64,000 nt of DNA from Microbacterium sp. T2.11-28 (GTDB lineage: Bacteria > Actinomycetota > Actinomycetes > Actinomycetales > Microbacteriaceae): contig NZ_CATNHF010000023.1 in NCBI RefSeq assembly GCF_950097975.1, forward strand, positions 62,001 through 126,000, read 5' to 3'. How positions within the stretch are numbered: the stretch's first letter is position 1; each line of letters opens with the position of its first letter. A program made the position numbers and the translations under genes. Positions 25,955-34,074 of this stretch are shown here, piece by piece. The notes beneath the pieces were generated by a model that was not told the origin of the DNA, did no database searches, and saw nothing but the letters and a program-made list of their open reading frames with translations.

Positions 25955-26731
25955 GTGACCACGCCGTCGCCCGACCTCGCCCGCGTCGTCGATGCTCTGC
26001 ACGCGATGCTCGCCGTGGCGGTCTCGCAGGGGCTTGAGAAGCTGCCGGCCGAGCGGGAGCTCGCCGAGAAGCTCGACGTGTCGCGCAACATGCTCCGCCG
26101 CGCACTGGAGGTGCTCGAAGCCGAGCACGCGATCGTTCGCTCGCCGGGCCGGGGCGGCGGGGCGTTCATCACCGCGGTGACCGAGTCGCCGCCGGTGCCG
26201 CCGGCGCTGTTCGATGCGCCCTCGCGCAAGCTCGCGCGCGACCTCAACGCGATCAAGGGCATCCCGCAGATGCTCGTGGAGCAGGGATTCGAGCCGACCA
26301 CGCGGGTGCTGGCCGAGTCGATCGAGCCGGCATCGGCGGGGATCGCCGCGGCGCTCGGGACGGAGCCCGGGGCTCCGGTCATCTCGCTCCTGCGGTTGCG
26401 GCTCGCCGACGGGGCCCCGCTGTCGCTCGAGCGCATGTTCCTGCATGCCGAACGGTTTCCAGACCTGCTGAGCCACAGCCCGATCGGGTCGCTCTACGCT
26501 CTGCTGCGCGAGGAGTACGGGGTGACCGTGGCGACCGCGGAGGAGCAGATCGAGCTCGTCGAGGCATCGCGGCAGGTGGCGCGCCTCCTCGACATCAAGC
26601 CGTGGGCGCCGCTCCTCGCCCTGCGCCGGGTGAGCCGCCGCGACGACGGGACACCCGTGGAGGCGTCGATCGACCTCTTCCGCCCCGAGCTCACCCGGCT
26701 CGTCGTGCGCACGGTCGTCGGCGACCACTGA
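25955..26731 (+). CDS. GntR family regulator, HutC/UTRA type
   Basis: A 258-residue regulator. The N-terminal winged helix contains LPAERELAEKLDVSRNMLRRALEVLEAE, and GRGGGAFIT is the wing. The C-terminal UTRA ligand-binding domain has FEPTTRVLAESIEPA, APVISLLRLRLADGAPLSLERMF and VEASIDLFRPELTRLVV. GTG at 25955 is preferred over GTG at 25949 because AGGAGG (25944-25949) then has a 5-base gap. It lies immediately before the ABC/phospho-lyase operon in the same direction, with two ACCA-GAAA-TGGT palindromes between. It is therefore probably the local repressor, responding to the transported compound or a phosphorylated derivative. Confidence 0.93.
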   Translation: MTTPSPDLARVVDALHAMLAVAVSQGLEKLPAERELAEKLDVSRNMLRRALEVLEAEHAIVRSPGRGGGAFITAVTESPPVPPALFDAPSRKLARDLNAIKGIPQMLVEQGFEPTTRVLAESIEPASAGIAAALGTEPGAPVISLLRLRLADGAPLSLERMFLHAERFPDLLSHSPIGSLYALLREEYGVTVATAEEQIELVEASRQVARLLDIKPWAPLLALRRVSRRDDGTPVEASIDLFRPELTRLVVRTVVGDH

Positions 26732-26788
26732 CGCCGAGCGCACCCCTGGGGTCGCTTCGGGGCCGCCGCCGAGCCCCCGCGTGTGCCT

Positions 26789-26800
26789 ACCAGAAATGGT
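26789..26800. promoter_or_regulatory. GntR-type operator 1
   Basis: ACCAGAAATGGT is an inverted repeat, ACCA and TGGT around GAAA, sharing its core with operator 2 at 26850-26865. It overlaps a candidate -35 (TTGGCC, 26800-26805) that pairs with TTTAAC at 26822-26827 across 16 bases. HutC-subfamily GntR regulators bind sites of this kind (compare TGGTCTAGACCA-type sites). Confidence 0.65.
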
Positions 26801-26849
26801 TGGCCCGTATGCGGCTGCATGTTTAACACGGCGTTCACGGGGACCCGCC

Positions 26850-26865
26850 GGACCAGAAATGGTCC
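26850..26865. promoter_or_regulatory. GntR-type operator 2
   Basis: GGACCAGAAATGGTCC has perfect 6-base arms around GAAA. Its core lies 63 bases downstream of the core of operator 1, about six helical turns, so two dimers would sit on the same face of the DNA. It would lie just downstream of the transcription start if the promoter TTGGCC/TTTAAC is right. Confidence 0.7.
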
Positions 26866-26940
26866 ACGTCGAGTCTTGACCTCGAAGAGTCGTCCCCGGC
26901 TGCCTCACCCGAGCAGCCCACCACTTCCGAGGAGTTTCGC

Positions 26941-27918
26941 GTGAACAGCACCGTCACCAAGCGGATCCTGGCCGCCGGCGTCGTCATCGCCGCGCTGGGC
27001 CTGACCGCCTGCAGCACCACCGACACCGGCACCACCGCCGGCGCCGACGAGCCGAAGGGCGCCGTGGCCATGGGCTTCGCCGGCGCCGACATCACCATCT
27101 GGAACGACCAGCTGGAGATCATGCGCCCGATCGTCGAGGCCGCGGGCTACGAGTTCCTCACCGACGACCCGCAGTGGGACGTCAACCGCCAGGTGTCGAG
27201 CTGGCAGGCGTGGATCAACCGCGGTGACGTCAAGGCGATCGCCGGCTACCCGGTGACTCCGGATGCCATGGTGCCCGTCACCCAGCAGGCGGAGGCTGCC
27301 GGCATCCCGGTGTTCGGCTACCTGATCGGCTGGGAGGGAACGGCCGGCACGACGGTCGTCGACTCGTACGACGGCGGGTTCGAGCTCGCCGCGAACGCCG
27401 CGACGGAACTCCAGGCGTCCGGCGCCGAGGACGACCTCACGGTGGTCATCGTGGGCAGCCGCGACAGCGACTTCGGCGCCGACGCGATGGACGGACTGAT
27501 CGAGGGCTTCACCTCGGTGATGCCCGACGCCTCGATCGTCGAGCAGACGGCGACCACCCGCGAAGAGGGCTACAACATCGCCAAGGCGCAGATGACGGCC
27601 GACCCCGAGAGCCACGTCTGGCTGGGCGCGTCCAACGACAACATCCTCGGTGTCTACCAGGCGCTGATCGAGGAGGGTGTGGCCGCGGACGACCCGGACT
27701 TCTACCTCGCCAGCCGCGACGCGACGAACGAGACGCTCGACCTCATCAAGATCGAGGGCTCCATCTACCGCACCTCGCTCGTGGTGCCGGCTCAGGCGCT
27801 GGCCGAGGCCAACGCGAAGCTGCTCATCGACGGCGCCGAGGGCAAGGAGACGAGCGACATCGTCGTCCCGGGCGTTCTCGTGACCGCCGAGGATGCCGAC
27901 CAGTACTACGTCGGCTGA
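26941..27918 (+). CDS. Sugar-type substrate-binding lipoprotein (RbsB/peripla_BP_4 fold)
   Basis: A 325-residue lipoprotein with lipobox LTAC (Cys24). The mature part begins GAVAMGFAGADITIWNDQL, the usual first strand and helix of ribose-type binding proteins, with VKAIAGYPVTPDAMVPVTQQAEAAGIPVFGY as the second and SNDNILGVYQALIEEGV in the far lobe. The GTG start has GAGGAG a few bases upstream. It is the first gene of the GntR-controlled operon and supplies the ATPase and permease that follow. The ligand is likely a sugar-like or amine-containing small molecule, not necessarily a sugar. Confidence 0.93.
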   Translation: MNSTVTKRILAAGVVIAALGLTACSTTDTGTTAGADEPKGAVAMGFAGADITIWNDQLEIMRPIVEAAGYEFLTDDPQWDVNRQVSSWQAWINRGDVKAIAGYPVTPDAMVPVTQQAEAAGIPVFGYLIGWEGTAGTTVVDSYDGGFELAANAATELQASGAEDDLTVVIVGSRDSDFGADAMDGLIEGFTSVMPDASIVEQTATTREEGYNIAKAQMTADPESHVWLGASNDNILGVYQALIEEGVAADDPDFYLASRDATNETLDLIKIEGSIYRTSLVVPAQALAEANAKLLIDGAEGKETSDIVVPGVLVTAEDADQYYVG

Positions 27919-27926
27919 CCGTACCC

Positions 27927-27960
27927 GCCGGGGCCGGCGCCCACCCGCGCCGGCCCCGGC
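27927..27960 (+). terminator. Intercistronic hairpin between binding protein and ATPase
   Basis: A perfect 14-bp stem: 27927-27940 pairs with 27947-27960, with loop CCACCC. It follows the binding-protein stop by 8 bases and lies before the ATPase. Such hairpins usually protect the upstream message or cause partial termination, giving more binding protein than membrane components. Confidence 0.7.
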
Positions 27961-28002
27961 ATCGCCGCCGCAACGGACCCCCTCTCGATCCAGGAGCTGA
28001 GC

Positions 28003-29472
28003 ATGACCACCGCACGCCTCGCCTTCGACGATGTGACCGTCGACTTCGGCGTCACCCGGGCACTTGACGGCGTCGACCTGTCCTTCGCCCCCGGCGAGAT
28101 CGTCGGCCTCCTCGGTCACAACGGTGCCGGGAAGTCCACGCTCGTGAACGTCGCGACCGGCGCCGTCCGTGCCACGGGGGGCCGGATGCTGGTGGACGGC
28201 GAGCACGTGGCGGCCGACACGCCCCGTCAGGCCGCCGAGCTCGGGATCACCGTGATCCACCAGACGCCCGCGCTCGTCGGCAACCTGACGGTCCTCGACA
28301 ACCTCTACCTCGGCCGTGACCGGACCGGACGCGCGAAGGCCGACCGCACGGAGGCGCGCGCGGCGCTCGCCGAGGTGGGCGGGGACGACCTCACGCTCGA
28401 CACGATGGTCGCGACTCTCGAGCTCGGTCAGCGCCAGGTCGTGGACCTCGCCCGCGGCCTGCTCCACGGCGAGATGAAGGTCCTGCTCCTCGACGAACCG
28501 ACCGCCGCGCTCGGCCAGGCGGAGACCGATGCCCTCCACGCGCTCATCCGCCGGCTCGCCGCGAAGGGCACGACGGTCATCTACGTCTCCCACCGTCTGC
28601 CCGACATCATCGAGGTCTGCGACCGCGTCGCGATCCTGCGCGAGGGGAAGGTGGCCGGCGAGCACGCCGTCACGGGCCTCAGCGCCAGAGCACTCGCGAC
28701 CGCGCTCGTCCCCGATCTCGAGGAGGCGGAGCACGTCGCGGCGACGGTCGGCGCCCCGGTCCTCGAGATCACCGCGCCTCACCCGCTGACCTTCCGTGCG
28801 GGCGAGGTCGTCGGCCTGTTCGGTGTGGCGGCGGGGGAGCAGTTCGAGCTCCTGAACGCGCTGCACGGCGCCGGCGGCGTCGAGGCGACGCTGAACGGCG
28901 ACCCGTATCGAGCGCGGACGCCGCTCGAAGCGATCCGGCAGGGCGTGCACCTCGTCGTCGCCGACCGCGACCGCGACGGCCTCATCGCGGGCCTCGCCGC
29001 GCGCGACAACGTCTACCTGCCGTGGCGGGGACGGAAGGTGGCGGGCGCGAAGGTCGCCCCGACGCAGCGCTCCCGGGTCGCCGGTTACGCCGACGCGCGG
29101 CGCCGTCTCGGCATCTTGGGCCCCGGGCCGGAGTCGCCGATCTCGGCGTTCTCCGGCGGCAATCGCCAGAAGCACCTTCTCGCCGCGTGGCTGTACCCCG
29201 CGGTGCCGACCGTGCTGCTGCTCGCCCAGCCCACCCAGGGGGTCGACGTCGGCGCGAAGGCCGACATCCGCCGGGCCGTCCGGCAGGCGGCCGCCGAAGG
29301 GGCGACGGTCCTCGTCGCGAGCGCGGAGAGCGACGAGATCGCCGGCCTCTGCGACCGCAGCTATGTGCTCTCGGGCGGCGGCATGGCCGAGCTCGCGCGC
29401 ACCCCCGACTTCGACGCAGCGCTGCTGCAGACCCTGCTCGACCTCATTCCCACGAAGGGCGTCCTCGCATGA
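28003..29472 (+). CDS. Sugar-type ABC importer ATPase with two nucleotide-binding domains (RbsA-like)
   Basis: A 489-residue tandem ATPase. Domain 1 is intact: Walker A GHNGAGKST (38-46), signature LELGQRQ in place of LSGGQ as often in this class, and Walker B LLLDEPTAAL. Domain 2 is degenerate: the Walker A place reads LFGVAAGEQFE, the signature FSGGNRQK is kept, and the Walker B place reads VLLLAQPTQGVD with Ala-Gln where Asp-Glu is usual. Only the first site is likely to hydrolyse ATP. The stop overlaps the permease start (ATGA). It energises uptake with the neighbouring binding protein and permease. Confidence 0.93.
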   Translation: MTTARLAFDDVTVDFGVTRALDGVDLSFAPGEIVGLLGHNGAGKSTLVNVATGAVRATGGRMLVDGEHVAADTPRQAAELGITVIHQTPALVGNLTVLDNLYLGRDRTGRAKADRTEARAALAEVGGDDLTLDTMVATLELGQRQVVDLARGLLHGEMKVLLLDEPTAALGQAETDALHALIRRLAAKGTTVIYVSHRLPDIIEVCDRVAILREGKVAGEHAVTGLSARALATALVPDLEEAEHVAATVGAPVLEITAPHPLTFRAGEVVGLFGVAAGEQFELLNALHGAGGVEATLNGDPYRARTPLEAIRQGVHLVVADRDRDGLIAGLAARDNVYLPWRGRKVAGAKVAPTQRSRVAGYADARRRLGILGPGPESPISAFSGGNRQKHLLAAWLYPAVPTVLLLAQPTQGVDVGAKADIRRAVRQAAAEGATVLVASAESDEIAGLCDRSYVLSGGGMAELARTPDFDAALLQTLLDLIPTKGVLA

Positions 29473-30509
29473 ACCTCACCCAGTTGAAGATCCTGCTCGC
29501 CAAGAACGGCGCGATCGTCGCGCTGATCCTGCTCGTGATCGTCTTCACGATGCTGAACCCGCGGTTCGTCCAGCCGGGGAACCTCATCACGATCGTGCTG
29601 TCGATGGCGGAGGTGGGGATCATCGCGATCCCGCTCGCCTACCTCGTCATGAGCGGATCGATCGACCTGTCCGTCGGCTCGGTCGCAAGTCTCGGGTCGG
29701 TCGTCTGCGGCCTCGTGGCGACGGGCACGGGCAGTATCTGGCTGGGGATCGGGGCGGGGACCGCAGCGGGCCTCGTGACCGGGCTCATCACCGGCGTCCT
29801 CGTCGAGCACCTGCGGCTGAACCCTCTGGTGGTGACGCTCGGTCTCCTGAACGTGTGGGCGGGACTCGCGCTCTTCCTCACGAACGGACGCACGATCACG
29901 GGACTGCCCGCCGAGTCGCGCGACATCGCCGGGTTCGCCCTCTTCGGCGTCGTCCCGCTGCCGATGCTGCTCCTCCTGATCGTGACGGTCGCCGCGTGGT
30001 GGGTGCTCAACTACCGCCCCTTCGGCCGGCAGCTCCTGGCCGCGGGCGGCAACCAGCGGGCGGCGTTCCTCATGGGCATCAACGTCCGCTCCGTGCGCCT
30101 GCGCCTCTTCGTGCTCGCGGGCGTCGCCGCCGCGTTCGCCGGCGCTCTCATGACCCTGAAGCTCCAGGCCGGCTCCCCGACCACGGGCCAGGGGCTCGAG
30201 TTCAGCGCCCTCACCGTGGTGCTCCTCGGCGGAGTCGCGGTCGCCGGCGGGGCGGGCCGGATCAGCGGCGTGATCGCCGGTCTCCTGTTCGTCGGCGTGC
30301 TGCGCAACGGCCTCGTGATCCTCGGGGTCAGCCAGTTCCTGCAGACGATGATCGTCGGCCTCACCCTCGTCGTCGCGATCTCGCTCGACGAGACCCTCCA
30401 ACGGGTGCTGAAGTCCGCGTGGAACAACCTCGCCAAGCAGCGGACGACGCAGAAGACCGCGTCGGTCGAGGAGGCGGCGGCCGAGACCCCCGAGCCCGTC
30501 CGCAACTGA
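29469..30509 (+). CDS. Sugar-type ABC importer permease (RbsC-like)
   Basis: A 346-residue membrane protein with about 8-10 helices. Family motifs include MSGSIDLSVGSVASLG near the N-terminus, GRQLLAAGGNQRAAFLMGINV in the ATPase-docking region and VLLGGVAVAGGAGRISG near the C-terminus. The start ATG at 29469 overlaps the ATPase stop. The C-terminal tail is soluble and rich in Glu. It forms a homodimeric channel for the substrate taken by the lipoprotein at 26941. Confidence 0.94.
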   Translation: MNLTQLKILLAKNGAIVALILLVIVFTMLNPRFVQPGNLITIVLSMAEVGIIAIPLAYLVMSGSIDLSVGSVASLGSVVCGLVATGTGSIWLGIGAGTAAGLVTGLITGVLVEHLRLNPLVVTLGLLNVWAGLALFLTNGRTITGLPAESRDIAGFALFGVVPLPMLLLLIVTVAAWWVLNYRPFGRQLLAAGGNQRAAFLMGINVRSVRLRLFVLAGVAAAFAGALMTLKLQAGSPTTGQGLEFSALTVVLLGGVAVAGGAGRISGVIAGLLFVGVLRNGLVILGVSQFLQTMIVGLTLVVAISLDETLQRVLKSAWNNLAKQRTTQKTASVEEAAAETPEPVRN

Positions 30510-30578
30510 GCCGGCCCGCTCCCACTGCGCCCCAGCCGGCCCGCCGAACGACCCCCCGAGAACCACAAGGAACCCCAC

Positions 30579-31937
30579 ATGACCACCGACGCGCCCGTCT
30601 CCCTCTCTTCGATCATGGACGGCAACAGCTTCCGGATCGCCGACCTCGACCGGCTCGCCCCTGCCGCGCAGCAGCTCGTGCTCCGCCGGCAGGCAAGCCT
30701 CGGTCCGAGCTACCGCCTCTTCTACCGGACGCCCGTCCACGCGGTGTCGGGCTCCGGCGCCTACCTCTACGACGCCGACGGCACCCGCATCCTCGACGCC
30801 TACAACAACGTCCCGAGCGTCGGGCACGCGAACCCCGCGGTCGTGGACGCCGTGACGACCCAGATGCGGAAGCTCAACACCCACACGCGGTACCTCCAGG
30901 ACGGGATCGTCGCCTACTCCGAGCAGCTGCTGGCGACCCTTCCCGACCACGTCGGGTCGATCATGTTCACGAACTCCGGCTCGGAGTCGAACGACCTCGC
31001 GATCCGGATCGCGCGCCTGTGGACGGGAGGTCAGGGCATCGTCGTGACCGCCGAGGCCTACCACGGCACGACGGAGCTCCTCAGCCGCGTCTCGCCGGCG
31101 ATATCCGGCGGGTTCCCCGACGACGACACCGTGCGGATCATCCCCGCGCCCGACCCCTACCGGGTCGAGACCGACGACATCGGCGCGTGGTTCGCCGATC
31201 GTGTCCGCGAGGCGTTCGACGACCTGCGGGCCCACGGCATCCAGCCCGCGGCGTTCCTGGCCGACTCGATCTTCTCCTCCGACGGCATCTACCCCGACCC
31301 GCGCGGCTTCCTCGCCCCGGCGATCGACGTGGTCCACGAGTACGGCGCGCTCTTCATCGCCGACGAGGTGCAGCCCGGGTTCGCGCGGACGGGGGCCACC
31401 TTCTGGGGCTTCCAGCGCCACGGCGTCGAGGCCGACCTCGTGTCGATGGGGAAGCCCATGGGGAACGGCGTGCCGGTGGCGGCCCTCGCCGGCCGCCCCG
31501 AGATTCTCGCCCGGTTCGGCAAGGAGGTGCCCTACTTCAACACGTTCGGCGGCAACTCGGTGTCGATCGCCGCAGCGCAGGCAGTGCTCGACTACATCCA
31601 GTCGACCGACCTCATGAGCTCCGTGGCGCGCACGGGAGCGCTCCTGCGCGAGGGGATCGAGGCGCTCGCCGTCGGCCGGCCCCTCATCGGCGACGTCCGC
31701 GGCGCCGGCCTCTACATCGGCGTCGACATCGTCTCGGACCCCGACACGAAGAACCCCGACTCGCCGGCCGCCCTCGGGATCGTCAACGCCCTGCGCGAGC
31801 GCAATGTCCTCATCAGCGTCGCCGGCCCCGGCAACAACGTGCTGAAGATCCGGCCGCCTCTCGTGTTCGGCGAGCGGGAGGCCCAGCTCCTGCTGACCAC
31901 CCTCGACGACGTGCTGGAGGAGGTCGCGCCGCGATGA
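30579..31937 (+). CDS. Class-III PLP-dependent enzyme, phospho-lyase-like (AGXT2L family)
   Basis: A 452-residue fold-type-I PLP enzyme. Lys292 in SMGKPMGNG is the Schiff-base lysine, Asp262 in IADEVQPG binds the pyridine nitrogen and NSGSESNDLA holds the phosphate of PLP. LNTHTRYLQDGIVAYSEQL resembles the LNTNxRYLHD block of ethanolamine-phosphate and phosphohydroxylysine phospho-lyases rather than ordinary aminotransferases. Two kinase-family proteins of the choline/ethanolamine group lie in the same operon, matching the kinase plus phospho-lyase pairing known in those pathways. I infer release of phosphate and ammonia from a phosphorylated amino alcohol; a normal aminotransferase is the alternative. 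Confidence 0.85.
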   Translation: MTTDAPVSLSSIMDGNSFRIADLDRLAPAAQQLVLRRQASLGPSYRLFYRTPVHAVSGSGAYLYDADGTRILDAYNNVPSVGHANPAVVDAVTTQMRKLNTHTRYLQDGIVAYSEQLLATLPDHVGSIMFTNSGSESNDLAIRIARLWTGGQGIVVTAEAYHGTTELLSRVSPAISGGFPDDDTVRIIPAPDPYRVETDDIGAWFADRVREAFDDLRAHGIQPAAFLADSIFSSDGIYPDPRGFLAPAIDVVHEYGALFIADEVQPGFARTGATFWGFQRHGVEADLVSMGKPMGNGVPVAALAGRPEILARFGKEVPYFNTFGGNSVSIAAAQAVLDYIQSTDLMSSVARTGALLREGIEALAVGRPLIGDVRGAGLYIGVDIVSDPDTKNPDSPAALGIVNALRERNVLISVAGPGNNVLKIRPPLVFGEREAQLLLTTLDDVLEEVAPR

Positions 31938-32653
31938 CGTGGCCGGATGCCGTGCTGTGGGACATGGACGGGACGTTCATCGACTCCGAGCGTGCGTGGC
32001 TCGACGGCGCCCGCACCCTTGCGGCGCGCTCGGGAGTCACCCTGCAGCGGGCCGACCTCGATCGCCTCGTCGGAGCGAGCATGGCGACGACCGCCGCGGT
32101 TCTCCAGGCGGCCGGGGTGGCGGGCGACGCCGACGAGATCATCGCGGAGCTCACCGAGCGGGTGCGCATCGGGCTGGTCGACGACCTCGTCTTCCGGCCC
32201 GGCGCGCTCGCGCTCGCCGCAGAGGTGGCGGCCGCCGGTATCCCGCAGGCGATCGTCAGCATGTCGAACCGGAGGATCGTCGACCACGTGATCGCGGTCG
32301 CTCCGGTGGCCCTGGCCTCGGTCGCGGGAGACGATGTCGCGAACGGCAAGCCGCACCCCGAGGCTTACCTCACGGCGGCCGCGCGGCTCGGCGTCGCCAT
32401 CGAGCGCTGCATCGTCCTCGAGGACAGCGCGACCGGTCTCGCCGCCGGGGTCGCCAGCGGCGCCGTCGCGGTCGCGGTCCCCTTCTACCTGCCCGTCGAC
32501 GCATCGGCCGCGGCGGCGGAATGGGACGCGCTCGAGGGGCGGACGCTCACAGACCTGCAACGTCTGGCGCCGCGGTCGAGTCCGCCGTCCATTCCGTCCG
32601 ATGACAACACCGCCCTGCTCCCCACGCCCACTCTCATCACGGAGGAACGATGA
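31934..32653 (+). CDS. HAD-superfamily phosphatase (subfamily IA)
   Basis: A 239-residue protein. Motif I is WDMDGTFID, motif II is SMSN, the motif III Lys is in NGKPHPE and motif IV is VLEDSATG. The helical cap between motifs I and II is of the beta-phosphoglucomutase/phosphoglycolate phosphatase type. The start overlaps the PLP gene stop (ATGA) and the stop overlaps the amidase start. In the proposed pathway it could dephosphorylate a product or act as a repair phosphatase; a phosphonatase-like role is possible but not supported by a clear motif. Confidence 0.88.
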   Translation: MTWPDAVLWDMDGTFIDSERAWLDGARTLAARSGVTLQRADLDRLVGASMATTAAVLQAAGVAGDADEIIAELTERVRIGLVDDLVFRPGALALAAEVAAAGIPQAIVSMSNRRIVDHVIAVAPVALASVAGDDVANGKPHPEAYLTAAARLGVAIERCIVLEDSATGLAAGVASGAVAVAVPFYLPVDASAAAAEWDALEGRTLTDLQRLAPRSSPPSIPSDDNTALLPTPTLITEER

Positions 32654-34074
32654 CCACTCACACCCCGACCACCGCCTCGCTCGCGAGCGCCAGCGCCGCC
32701 GACCTCGCGGGCTGGTACCGCGACGGCAGCGTCTCGCCCGTCGACGCGACCCAGGCCGCCATCGACGTCGCCGCATCGGCCGGCGTCGAGCTGAACGCGG
32801 TCGCCGTGATGAACGCCGAGCAGGCGCTCGAGGATGCCGCCGCGAGCGCCGCGCGCTGGGCCGCCGGCACGCCGCTCAGCGACCTCGACGGCGTCCCTGT
32901 CTCCGTGAAAGACAGCTTCCCGATGGTGGGGCTGCCGCGCTGGCACGGGAGCAAGCTGAACGACGCCGCTCCGGCATCCGCCCACGACGGGGCTCCGGTG
33001 CGCCGCCTCCGCGAGGCCGGCGCGACGCTGTTCGCCAAGACCTCGATGCCCGACTTCGGGCTCATCGGCGCCGGGGTCAGCTCCCAGTTCGGCATCATCC
33101 GCAACCCGTGGAACCCGGCGCTCAACCCCGGCGGTTCCTCGAGCGGATCGGGGGCTCTCGTGGCGCTCGGCGCCGGACCGCTGTCGATCGGCACGGACAT
33201 GGGCGGCTCGGTGCGACTTCCCGCCGCGCTGTGCGGCCTCGCGGGCCTGAAGCCCACGCAGGGGCGGATCGCCTACGACCCGCCGAAGCTCATCGGCAGC
33301 GCCGGCCCCATGGCCCGGACGATCGCGGACACCGCGACGCTCCTGCGCGTCATCGGCAAGCCCGACCTCACCGACCACCTGAGCCTCCCCGGAGCCTTCG
33401 AGGGCGACGGCGCCGCCCTGGCATCCCTCACGGGGGTGACGGTCGGTCTCCTCCTGGCCACCGACGTCCCCGGCGGCGTCGACGAGGAGGTGGCTGAGGC
33501 GGTGCTCGCACAGGCGGCCGTGCTCTCCGCCCACGGCGCGACCGTCGTGCCGATCGAGGAGCCGCTGACCACCGCGGTCGATCGGGAGAGCTTCATGACC
33601 GTGCTCTCGACCCGGGGCCTTCCGGAGCTGCTGGCGGTGCCGGAGGAACTGTGGCCCCTGCTGCCCCCGCAGCTGCTCGAGCAGCTGCTCAGCCGCACCG
33701 ACATCACGGCGGTCGAGCACGTCGCGAACGAGAAGAAGCTCGACGGCGTCCGCGCCAAGATCGCGGCCGTCCTGAACGCCTTCGACTACGTCCTCTCGCC
33801 CGTGACGCCGGTCGTTTCGTTCCCCGCGGAGAACGTCACCCCCGTGCGCAACGACTACTCGCTCGACCACATGGTCTTCACCTCGCCGTACAACCTCACG
33901 AGCCTCCCCGCCGGCACGGTGCCGGTCGCGATGTCGGCGAGCGGGATGCCGATCGGGGTGCAGATCGGCGGCCGACGCTTCGACGACGCAGGCGTGCTCG
34001 CCGTGCTCGCGCTCCTGGAGCAGGAGCGCTCGTTCGACCTCGCCTTCCCGTTCGCGGGGGTCGCCGGCGCATGA
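32650..34074 (+). CDS. Amidase-signature family amidase
   Basis: A 474-residue amidase. The Ser-cisSer-Lys triad is visible: Lys87 in VSVKDSFP, Ser163 in GGSSSGSG and nucleophile Ser187 in DMGGSVRLP, with the 24-residue Ser-Ser spacing of the family. It is of normal length and has no signal peptide, so it acts inside the cell, hydrolysing a linear amide. Its start and stop both overlap neighbours by four bases (ATGA). In context it may release the amine or amino alcohol from an imported amide. Confidence 0.93.
   Translation: MTTHTPTTASLASASAADLAGWYRDGSVSPVDATQAAIDVAASAGVELNAVAVMNAEQALEDAAASAARWAAGTPLSDLDGVPVSVKDSFPMVGLPRWHGSKLNDAAPASAHDGAPVRRLREAGATLFAKTSMPDFGLIGAGVSSQFGIIRNPWNPALNPGGSSSGSGALVALGAGPLSIGTDMGGSVRLPAALCGLAGLKPTQGRIAYDPPKLIGSAGPMARTIADTATLLRVIGKPDLTDHLSLPGAFEGDGAALASLTGVTVGLLLATDVPGGVDEEVAEAVLAQAAVLSAHGATVVPIEEPLTTAVDRESFMTVLSTRGLPELLAVPEELWPLLPPQLLEQLLSRTDITAVEHVANEKKLDGVRAKIAAVLNAFDYVLSPVTPVVSFPAENVTPVRNDYSLDHMVFTSPYNLTSLPAGTVPVAMSASGMPIGVQIGGRRFDDAGVLAVLALLEQERSFDLAFPFAGVAGA

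Noticed and set aside
29363-31933. A single long plus-strand frame extending from the ATPase end into the HAD gene
   Set aside because: Only the last 240 codons (from 31934) encode a recognisable protein; the rest is out of frame with the permease and PLP gene.
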